Source of the DNA: Planctomycetota bacterium
Lineage (GTDB): Bacteria > Planctomycetota > Planctomycetia > Pirellulales > UBA7805
DNA length: 7,175 bases
Direction of reading: 5' to 3'
NCBI GenBank assembly: GCA_030605285.1
Contig: JAUWIQ010000097.1
Span: 1-7,175, forward strand
Shown: piece by piece, positions 1 through 5,389 of the stretch
Layout: every line of letters starts with the position of its first letter
Numbering within the stretch: position 1 is the stretch's first letter
Notes under the pieces: generated by a model
What the model was told of the DNA's origin: nothing
Databases searched by the model: none
The model's input: only the letters and a program-made list of their open reading frames with translations
Made by a program: the position numbers and the translations under genes

Positions 1-144
1 GATGGTCACCATCCCGATCTGCACATCGAGGGTTACCGGAACGTGTCGGTGGAACTTTGGACACACGCCATTGGCGGGCTCTCAGAAAACGATTTCATTC
101 TTGCTGCAAAAGTCGATCAGGTTCCGCCGGCAGTCGCGGGCTAA
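1..144 (+). CDS. phhB: Pterin-4a-carbinolamine dehydratase, C-terminal end (partial at window edge)
   Basis: The frame from base 1 is open to a TAA at 142-144 and gives the last 47 residues of a protein whose start lies outside the window. Residues 3-5 are HHP, followed by an aromatic at Tyr12, then [20 protein letters not shown] at 20-39. This HHP ... TH-x-x-GGL(T/S)E-x-D pattern is the conserved C-terminal half of 4a-hydroxytetrahydrobiopterin dehydratases, which dehydrate 4a-hydroxytetrahydropterin to recycle the cofactor of aromatic amino acid hydroxylases and double as DCoH in animals. The family is about 100-115 residues, so roughly half is missing. The gene has no functional link to the pilus genes and is separated from them by 354 bases, so it is probably a separate transcription unit. 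The family call is by memory of the motif. Confidence 0.85.
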   Translation, partial: DGHHPDLHIEGYRNVSVELWTHAIGGLSENDFILAAKVDQVPPAVAG

Positions 145-242
145 TCGCTGCAACTGCAACAAATGCGGTTTTTTTTTGCCTTGATTCTGCGCACGGCGAG
201 CTCCTGGTTGACGAACAGTTTGCCGCCTATTAGCCTAGATAT

Positions 243-264
243 ACAAAAGGTTTATGTCTTTTGT
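243..264 (+). repeat. 7-bp inverted repeat with 8-base loop in the pilB leader
   Basis: ACAAAAG at 243-249 and CTTTTGT at 258-264 are perfect reverse complements separated by GTTTATGT; a flanking T-G pair at 242/265 could extend the stem in RNA. No T-run follows it on either strand, so it does not look like a terminator. It could be a protein-binding palindrome or a leader hairpin; the sequence alone does not decide. Confidence 0.4.
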
Positions 265-335
265 GCCGCGGCGGCGTGAGGCTGTGGTGGATCGACTCCG
301 GTGGGGTCGCGAGGGGGGCGGGGTTTTGTGCCGCG
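259..335 (+). repeat. 12-bp direct repeat, two copies 65 bp apart
   Basis: TTTTGTGCCGCG occurs at 259-270 and again at 324-335, both in the leader before the first pilB. The first copy overlaps the right arm of the inverted repeat at 258-264. The centre-to-centre distance of 65 bp is close to six helical turns, so the copies would face the same side of the helix. That geometry suits paired binding sites, but this is inference; chance similarity in G/T-rich sequence is possible. Confidence 0.4.
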
Positions 336-498
336 CCGGGGCGCAGGGGCTAGTACGGAACAGGCTGCCTTCATTGGTGCATGGGCGCCGATCGGGTAGC
401 TCGCGACCGATATAAATTGCACGCGGGACAAACCGATCTGGAGAGGTAGCCCTCACCGCCGGAATCTGCAATGGCGGGGAGTTGGTTGATCGACAAGC

Positions 499-2193
499 AT
501 GGCAACATTCACTGAAATTCTCCTTCGCAAGGGTGTCGTCAGCTCGGATCAAATCACCGAGGCCGAGGGGTTGGCACAGGAGTCGGGAACGAAAGTTACC
601 GACTGTCTCGTGCGTTTAGGCTATGCAACCGGCGACGAGGTGATGCGTGCGATTGCGAAGGAGCACCATCTCGATTTTATCAACCTCGATGAGGTCACGA
701 TTCCCCCGGCGGTGCTTGAGTTGGTTCCCGAATCGGTAGCCCGTGAGAATGTCATCCTACCGATGTCCGAAGATAAAGACAGTCTCCGGGTGATTGTCAG
801 CGACCCGCTCGATCTGGATGCCTTTGACAAGTTACGTTTTATTCTCAATCGCAAAATCGAGATTGTGGTTGCCTCGCGGGAGAACATCCTCCAGGCAATT
901 AACAGCTATTACGGTGCGGTAGAAGGCGAAAGTGCCGACTCCATGCTGCAAGACTTTACCGATACCGCAATCGACTTCACCGAAACCGATACGATGGACG
1001 GTGATGCGGAAGATACGATCGATGAGAGCAGTGCGCCAATCGTCCGTCTGGCCCATCTGATTGTTAACGAAGCGGTCCAATTGCGAGCTTCGGATATCCA
1101 CATCGAACCTTTCGAGAATCGCGTTCGGATCCGTTATCGGATCGACGGGATGATGGTGGAACGGGACAGTCCGCCACGACGTTTGCTGGCGGCTTTGTTA
1201 TCGCGTTTTAAAATTATGGCCCGGATGGATATTGCCGAGCGACGACGGACACAGGACGGCCGGATCAAGGTGACCGTCGGCGAGAAAGAACTTGATTTGC
1301 GCGTCAGCATGTTGCCCACGAATCACGGGCAGTCTTGTGTGATGCGACTGCTGGACAAAGACAACATCAAGATCGGTGTGCGACAGTTGGGGTTGGGTGA
1401 AAAAGCATTTCAAACGTTTTTTAACCTGATTAAACGTCCTAACGGGATCTTTCTGGTGACGGGCCCCACGGGGTCGGGAAAAACGACCACGCTTTATGCT
1501 GCCTTGAACGAATTGAACTCTCCGAGTCGTAAAATCATCACGGCCGAGGACCCGGTCGAATATTATTTGCCGGGAATCAATCAGGTGGAAGTCAAGCACA
1601 ACATTGGTCTTGATTTTGCGAGGATTATTCGCGCCGTTTTACGGCAGGCTCCCAACATCATTCTCGTGGGTGAAATGCGAGACTCGGAAACTGCGGAGAT
1701 GGGTATTCAGGCATCTCTGACGGGGCACCTCGTCTTCAGCACGCTCCACACCAATGACGCACCGAGTGCGATTACGCGGTTGGTCGACATGGGGGTTGCC
1801 AACTATCTGGTGGCCAGTAGCATCATGGCCATTCTGGCGCAGCGTCTGGTCCGTGTGGTCTGTACCAAATGCAAAGTGCCCTATGAGCCGAGTCAGACGG
1901 TGCTGGACGAGGCCGGGATCACGCCAGAGATGGCCAAGGGGGCAACTTTTTTTCAGGGTAAGGGTTGTGGCAATTGTCAGGATTCGGGATACCGGGGCAG
2001 GATCGGCATTTATGAACTGATGTCGATGACCCCGAAAATCCGACAGCTGGCCTTTGAAAATGCGACCACCCAGGATATTCGTAGGACTGCGATCAGCGAG
2101 GGGCTCGATACCCTGTATTGGGACGGAATCAGCAAGGTTCTTAAGGGGATCACAACACTGGATGAGGTTTATCGCGTGGCGAAAAAGGAATAA
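499..2193 (+). CDS. pilB: PilB/GspE-family secretion ATPase (first paralogue)
   Basis: A 564-residue hexameric motor ATPase of the type IV pilus/type II secretion family that acts at the cytoplasmic face of the inner membrane on a PilC/GspF platform. An N-terminal T2SSE_N/MshEN-like domain (about 1-140) is followed by an acidic, Thr/Asp-rich linker (about 142-178) and the ATPase core. Visible motifs are Walker A GPTGSGKT at 322-329, Asp box TAEDPVEY at 348-355, Walker B IILVGEMRD at 387-395 with Glu392, and His box TGHLVFSTLHTNDA at 408-421. Four cysteines C455-x2-C458-x31-C490-x2-C493 form the zinc site typical of PilB and GspE and absent from PilT. Departures from the usual family wording are RRRTQDGR (usual RLPQDGR), GQSCVMR (usual GESVVLR) and LRQAPN (usual LRQDPD). 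An in-frame stop at 487-489 makes ATG 499 the start; it has no good Shine-Dalgarno site (GGGGAG at 476-481 is 17 bases away). PilT beside it favours a pilus role, but a GspE role is possible. Confidence 0.93.
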   Translation: MATFTEILLRKGVVSSDQITEAEGLAQESGTKVTDCLVRLGYATGDEVMRAIAKEHHLDFINLDEVTIPPAVLELVPESVARENVILPMSEDKDSLRVIVSDPLDLDAFDKLRFILNRKIEIVVASRENILQAINSYYGAVEGESADSMLQDFTDTAIDFTETDTMDGDAEDTIDESSAPIVRLAHLIVNEAVQLRASDIHIEPFENRVRIRYRIDGMMVERDSPPRRLLAALLSRFKIMARMDIAERRRTQDGRIKVTVGEKELDLRVSMLPTNHGQSCVMRLLDKDNIKIGVRQLGLGEKAFQTFFNLIKRPNGIFLVTGPTGSGKTTTLYAALNELNSPSRKIITAEDPVEYYLPGINQVEVKHNIGLDFARIIRAVLRQAPNIILVGEMRDSETAEMGIQASLTGHLVFSTLHTNDAPSAITRLVDMGVANYLVASSIMAILAQRLVRVVCTKCKVPYEPSQTVLDEAGITPEMAKGATFFQGKGCGNCQDSGYRGRIGIYELMSMTPKIRQLAFENATTQDIRRTAISEGLDTLYWDGISKVLKGITTLDEVYRVAKKE

Positions 2194-2217
2194 TAATTGC
2201 AGACGTGAAAATCTTGG

Positions 2218-2235
2218 CCTGCGATCGGTCGCGGG
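2218..2235 (+). other. Compact RNA hairpin in the pilB-pilT gap
   Basis: CCTGCGA at 2218-2224 pairs with TCGCGGG at 2229-2235 around a TCGG tetraloop, giving seven base pairs including one G-U. It ends 11 bases before the pilT Shine-Dalgarno site and has no T-run after it, so it is unlikely to terminate transcription. It may mark an mRNA processing or stability site, or influence pilT translation. Only the pairing is visible; the role is inference. Confidence 0.45.
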
Positions 2236-2246
2236 AATCCGAAGAG

Positions 2247-2251
2247 AGGAG
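2247..2251 (+). promoter_or_regulatory. Ribosome binding site that fixes the pilT start
   Basis: AGGAG lies seven bases before GTG at 2259-2261. It supports that GTG over an upstream in-frame GTG at 2205, which would add 18 charged residues with no family counterpart and has no such site in front of it. Confidence 0.8.
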
Positions 2252-2258
2252 TTTTGAA

Positions 2259-3362
2259 GTGGCGACAATCCTGATCGAAAAATTGTTGCAGGCGGTGATC
2301 AAGCAGGGCGCAAGCGATCTGCATCTCACGGTGGGACAGCCTCCGGTGTTACGGCTCAATGGCCGCTTGCGCCAGTTGGAGACCAAAGTTCTCGAACCGG
2401 AAGACACGATTGGCCTGATGAAGAGCATTACGCCCGAACGCTGGCAGAACGAACTCCAGGAAGTGGGGGGTGCGGATTTTGGCTTTTCCTTTGGAGAAGA
2501 TATTCGTTTTCGGGTCTCTGTTTTTAAGCAACAGGGACAGGTCGCGATGGTGCTGCGCCAGATTCCGAGTGAGCTGAAATCGATGGACGACCTTGGACTG
2601 CCGCCCGTCTGTGCCCATCTCTGCAGACGCCCACGGGGTCTGTTCCTGGTTACCGGCCCCACCGGTTCGGGTAAGAGTACGACGCTGGCCAGCATGATTA
2701 ACTATATCAACGAGAACGAAGATCATCACATTATCACGATTGAAGATCCGATCGAATTTACCCACAAGCACAAGCGGTCGACTATCAACCAGCGTGAAGT
2801 GGGGATCGATGTTCCTAATTTTGCCGAGGCGATCCGGCGGGCTCTGCGCCAGGATCCGGATGTGATCCTGGTGGGAGAAATGCGGGACCTGGAGACCATC
2901 GAGGCGGCGATCACCGCAGCCGAAACCGGACATGTCGTTTTTGGGACGCTGCATACTACCGGAGCCCAGGGTACCGTCAATCGAATTATCGATGCGTTCC
3001 CCACCAACCAGCAGGAGCAGATTCGTACCCAACTCTCGACCTCGATTATCGGCATCCTCTCCCAGGCGTTACTGCCGAAAATCGCCGGCGGTCGTGTGGC
3101 TGCTTTCGAGATGTGCGTGATGACCCCGGCGATCGGCAACCTGATCCGGGAAAACAAAACCTTCCGCATGAATTCCTCGATTCAAACCGGCACCAAGCAT
3201 GGCATGCAGTTGCTGGATGACGCTCTTTTCAAGTTATGGCAGGAAGAAGTCTGTGAAAAAGTGGAGGTTCTCAGCAAGGCGAACGATGCGGCGGAACTGG
3301 CCCAACGGATTTCAAACCACGAACGCGGTGTTTTCGAGGAGGAAGAGGAAATTGTGAATTAA
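2259..3362 (+). CDS. pilT: Type IV pilus retraction ATPase PilT
   Basis: A 367-residue hexameric ATPase that depolymerises the pilus through PilC and powers twitching and surface pulling. GTG 2259 is chosen because AGGAG sits seven bases upstream and the protein then begins MATILIEKLLQAVIKQGASD, the usual PilT opening. Key motifs are ASDLHL at 18-23, Walker A GPTGSGKS at 133-140, Asp box TIEDPIE at 160-166, Walker B VILVGEMRD at 202-210 with Glu207, and His box TGHVVFGTLHTTGA at 223-236. PilT features distinguishing it from PilB are the absence of a T2SSE_N domain and of the four zinc cysteines, and the C-terminal motif AIGNLIRE at 291-298, which is the AIRNLIRE retraction motif with Arg changed to Gly. 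GMQLLDDAL at 315-323 is also typical. The tail (357-367) is strongly acidic. Length is normal (family about 340-380). It lies 65 bases after the first pilB and is probably co-transcribed with it. Confidence 0.95.
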   Translation: MATILIEKLLQAVIKQGASDLHLTVGQPPVLRLNGRLRQLETKVLEPEDTIGLMKSITPERWQNELQEVGGADFGFSFGEDIRFRVSVFKQQGQVAMVLRQIPSELKSMDDLGLPPVCAHLCRRPRGLFLVTGPTGSGKSTTLASMINYINENEDHHIITIEDPIEFTHKHKRSTINQREVGIDVPNFAEAIRRALRQDPDVILVGEMRDLETIEAAITAAETGHVVFGTLHTTGAQGTVNRIIDAFPTNQQEQIRTQLSTSIIGILSQALLPKIAGGRVAAFEMCVMTPAIGNLIRENKTFRMNSSIQTGTKHGMQLLDDALFKLWQEEVCEKVEVLSKANDAAELAQRISNHERGVFEEEEEIVN

Positions 3363-3473
3363 CGGCGGAGCGGCCGCCCAATGTTGCCGCCCAATGTTTT
3401 GGTTTATTGGTTAAATAAGTCTCCACACAAGTACGTTTCATCCCGAACCCGGCTTCAAGAACAGCGGCAGATC
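3363..3473 (+). other. pilT-pilB2 gap with a 13-bp tandem duplication
   Basis: If pilB2 starts at 3474, this 111-base gap carries a NotI-like palindrome GCGGCCGC at 3370-3377, the perfect tandem duplication GCCGCCCAATGTT at 3373-3385 and 3386-3398, and then an AT-rich patch at about 3394-3423. The first duplicated ATG (3381) is in frame with pilB2 and could extend it by 31 residues; GGAG at 3367-3370 lies ten bases before it. The second ATG (3394) opens a six-codon frame MFWFIG that ends at 3414. The AT-rich patch could hold a promoter, but I see no well-spaced -35/-10 pair. Confidence 0.5.
3373..3398 (+). repeat. Perfect 13-bp tandem duplication containing ATG
   Basis: GCCGCCCAATGTT is present twice, head to tail, at 3373-3385 and 3386-3398, with no mismatch. 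Each copy contains one ATG. The unit length is not a multiple of three, so the two ATGs are in different frames: the first is in frame with pilB2, the second opens a six-codon frame. It looks like a recent slippage duplication. Confidence 0.85.
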
Positions 3474-5192
3474 ATGGCAATCCGACGACTCGGTCAAATC
3501 TTCGTGGATCTCGGTTTCCTCGATGAAGAGCAGCTCGAAAAACTACTGATCGAGCAGCAGGAGCGGCCCGATGAGATGATCGGTCAGCTTGCGATCGAAC
3601 TGGATCTTGTGACCGATGGTCAGCTTGCAGAGGCACTCGCCGAGCAGATGGGCCTGCAGGGCGTCAAACTGGAGGAAATCGCGCTGCAACCGGAGGTGCT
3701 CTCCCATATCACCGAACCGATGGCGCAACTTTATCGGATCATTCCGATTGCCTTTCAAGAAGGTACGTTGACCGTTGCGATGTGCGACCCGCAGAAGCTT
3801 TCGATTCTAGACGAACTGCGGACCTTTTTGGGGTATGACATTCGTTCGGTGGTGGCCACCGAACAAAATATCATTACTGCCCTGGATCGCTACTACGCCT
3901 CTTCGAGTGAGAGTTTTGAAACGCTGGTTGCGGGTATGGAGGAAGATGAGGAACTCAGCCGAGCGGTCGATTCGTTTCAGGGCGATGCCCCGCTCGATCT
4001 GACCAGTGTGGAGGCGATTGCCGACAGCGCTCCGGTCCGCAAGCTCCTCAATATGGTGTTGCTCTTGGCGATCAAGGACCGCGCCAGCGATCTACATTTT
4101 GAGCCGTTTGAGGATGAATTCCGGATCCGCGTCAAGGCCGATGGGGTTCTTTACGAAATGGTCCCGCCCCCGCGGCATCTGGCGTTCGCGATTACCACTC
4201 GGATCAAGGTGATGGCCAATCTGGACATTGCCGAACGACGCCTTCCGCAGGATGGTCGGATTGAATTGTCGGTAGGTGGGCATCCGGTCGATTTGAGGGT
4301 CGCGGTACTTCCCACCATGTTCGGGGAGAGCGTGGTGTTGCGAATCCTGGATCGGTCGAATGTCGATTTGGATCTCGTCAACCTGGGCCTTAATCCGCGG
4401 GTCCTGGATGGTTTTCGAGATCGAATCGCGAAGCCCAATGGTATTATTCTGGTTACGGGCCCCACGGGATCGGGCAAGACGACAACCCTCTATGCCGCCT
4501 TGGTAGAGCTCAACAAGATAGAAGACAAGCTGATTACCACGGAAGATCCCGTCGAGTACGATATCGATGGAATTATTCAGTGTCCGATCGATCCGTCGAT
4601 TGGAGTGACATTTGCAGGCTGTCTGCGGGCCATCCTGCGTCAGGATCCGGACAAAATCCTCGTCGGCGAGATTCGTGATCTGGAGACGGCCGAGATTGCG
4701 GTGCAGGCTTCGCTTACGGGCCATCTCGTCTTCAGTACGCTGCATACGAACGATGCCCCGAGTACGATTACCCGCCTGAAAAATATGGGGGTGCCTGCAT
4801 TTTTGATCACAGCCACCCTGGAGGCAATTCTTGCCCAAAGGCTGGTGCGGCGGATTTGCAGTAAATGCATTGAGGAGACAAACCTCACCCCCGAGATGCT
4901 GGCGGAATTGGAAATAAAGATGGAGGATGTGGTCGGCAAGCAGATTTACAAGGGCAAGGGTTGCGACCACTGCAACAACACCGGCTATCGCGGGCGGGTC
5001 GGGTTGTACGAGCTGCTGTCGGTCAACGATGAAATTCAGGATCTGATTATTGAGGGGGCCTCGACCGCACTGCTCCGGGATGCGGCCCGTCGCAATGGGA
5101 TGGTGCCGCTGCGGGAGGCGGGCCTGGAGCGCGCCTATGAGGGCCTGACCACGATTGAGGAGGTGATCCGGGAAACCATCCTGGATGGTTAG
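3474..5192 (+). CDS. pilB: Type IV pilus extension ATPase PilB (second paralogue)
   Basis: A 572-residue extension ATPase that drives pilin polymerisation with PilC. ATG 3474 is chosen because MAIRRLGQIFVDLGFLDEEQ is where MshEN/T2SSE_N domains begin; an in-frame ATG at 3381 would add 31 residues with no family likeness. Neither start has a strong ribosome site. The N-terminus shows two MshEN-type repeats: RLGQIFVDLGFLDEEQLEKL from residue 5 and IGQLAIELDLVTDGQLAEAL from 36, the arrangement that binds cyclic di-GMP in MshE. An acidic linker (about 145-185) leads to the core: RLPQDGR at 256-262, GESVVLR at 284-290, Walker A GPTGSGKT at 329-336, Asp box TTEDPVEY at 355-362, LRQDPD at 388-393, Walker B KILVGEIRD at 394-402 with Glu399, His box TGHLVFSTLHTNDA at 415-428. 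Zinc cysteines are C462, C465, C497, C500, with the same 31-residue spacing as the first paralogue. Its motifs are canonical throughout, so it is the better candidate for the true PilB. Confidence 0.94.
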   Translation: MAIRRLGQIFVDLGFLDEEQLEKLLIEQQERPDEMIGQLAIELDLVTDGQLAEALAEQMGLQGVKLEEIALQPEVLSHITEPMAQLYRIIPIAFQEGTLTVAMCDPQKLSILDELRTFLGYDIRSVVATEQNIITALDRYYASSSESFETLVAGMEEDEELSRAVDSFQGDAPLDLTSVEAIADSAPVRKLLNMVLLLAIKDRASDLHFEPFEDEFRIRVKADGVLYEMVPPPRHLAFAITTRIKVMANLDIAERRLPQDGRIELSVGGHPVDLRVAVLPTMFGESVVLRILDRSNVDLDLVNLGLNPRVLDGFRDRIAKPNGIILVTGPTGSGKTTTLYAALVELNKIEDKLITTEDPVEYDIDGIIQCPIDPSIGVTFAGCLRAILRQDPDKILVGEIRDLETAEIAVQASLTGHLVFSTLHTNDAPSTITRLKNMGVPAFLITATLEAILAQRLVRRICSKCIEETNLTPEMLAELEIKMEDVVGKQIYKGKGCDHCNNTGYRGRVGLYELLSVNDEIQDLIIEGASTALLRDAARRNGMVPLREAGLERAYEGLTTIEEVIRETILDG

Positions 5193-5205
5193 CGGGTGCG
5201 ATTGC

Positions 5206-5232
5206 GGGGCGGGCAAAGCGGGGGGTTGCGGG
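5206..5232 (+). other. Four-tract G-quadruplex motif after pilB2
   Basis: Starting 14 bases after the pilB2 stop are G-runs of 4 (5206-5209), 3 (5211-5213), 6 (5220-5225) and 3 (5230-5232) with loops of 1, 6 and 4 bases. This meets the standard pattern of four runs of at least three G with loops of one to seven. It lies on the coding strand, so it would also be present in the mRNA. Folding in the cell is not shown by sequence alone. Confidence 0.6.
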
Positions 5233-5270
5233 CGATCTGTGAGGTTTTCAGGTCTGCAGGGGGCAAATAT

Positions 5271-5298
5271 TTCTTAATCGGCAGATTTTTGTTATGAT
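5271..5298 (+). promoter_or_regulatory. Extended -10 promoter candidate before pilC
   Basis: TATGAT at 5293-5298 differs from TATAAT at one base and is preceded by TG at 5290-5291 with one base between, the extended -10 form. A partial -35, TTCTTA at 5271-5276, is 16 bases upstream, which is acceptable because extended -10 promoters tolerate a weak -35. Transcription would start near 5305 and leave a leader of about 85 bases before pilC. The sigma-factor preference of this organism is unknown. Confidence 0.4.
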
Positions 5299-5378
5299 TG
5301 CGGGCGGAGGGCAAAGCCGACGGACAGGGTTGCAGGTTCGTTTGACTGGCAAGTCGAACGCCTGGCACGTGATGTGAC

Positions 5379-5383
5379 AGGAG
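5379..5383 (+). promoter_or_regulatory. Ribosome binding site of pilC
   Basis: AGGAG lies six bases before ATG 5390-5392, a near-ideal arrangement that fixes the pilC start and contrasts with the poor sites of both pilB genes. Confidence 0.75.
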
Positions 5384-5389
5384 CGGGTA

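Larger units (their letters stand above)
145..498. other. Gene-free region between phhB and the first pilB
   Basis: No convincing gene lies here; a long minus-strand frame over 235-552 runs antisense into pilB and reads as Arg/Pro/Ser-rich shadow sequence. Visible elements are a T9 tract at 169-177 without a good stem before it, TTGACG at 208-213 with only poor -10 matches downstream, a 7-bp inverted repeat ACAAAAG/CTTTTGT at 243-249 and 258-264, a 12-bp direct repeat at 259-270 and 324-335, G-runs at 303-349, and TATAAA at 411-416. The TATAAA would put a transcript start near 423 and a leader of about 76 bases, but no -35 match sits at the proper distance. The promoter of the pilus cluster is probably in this stretch, but I cannot place it. 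Confidence 0.5.
5193..5389 (+). other. pilB2-pilC gap with G-runs and a likely promoter
   Basis: This 197-base gap is long for the cluster. It starts with a strongly G-rich stretch, passes through an AT-rich patch at about 5264-5299, and ends with a good ribosome site. A weak stem (AGGTCTGC 5250-5257 against GCAGATTT 5281-5288, two G-U pairs, 23-base loop) precedes a few T residues, which is too loose to call a terminator. The elements suggest that pilC can be transcribed separately from pilB2. Confidence 0.5.

Noticed and set aside
146..177. Terminator after phhB ending in the T9 tract 169-177
   Set aside because: The T-run is good, but only three base pairs (CGC 146-148 with GCG 165-167) can be found before it, so no stable stem supports the call.
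2..184. Plus-strand frame of 60 codons at the left edge
   Set aside because: It overlaps the phhB end in another frame; the frame from base 1 matches a known family and this one does not.
208..236. Sigma-70 promoter with TTGACG 208-213 and TAGCCT 231-236
   Set aside because: Spacing is 17 but the -10 matches poorly; better -10-like hexamers nearby have wrong spacing.
235..552. Minus-strand frame of 105 codons over the leader and the pilB start
   Set aside because: It is antisense to the pilB start, has an Arg/Pro/Ser-rich composition typical of shadow frames, no recognisable motif and no good ribosome site.
1639..2268. Long minus-strand frame (209 codons) opposite the end of the first pilB
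   Set aside because: The plus strand is a clear ATPase with family motifs through the same bases; the antisense frame is a by-product of its codon use.
5363..5377. Sigma-54 promoter (TGGCAC at 5363-5368) before pilC
   Set aside because: The -24 element matches, but the -12 part reads TGTGA instead of TTGCA, and transcription would start almost on the pilC ATG, leaving out the ribosome site.
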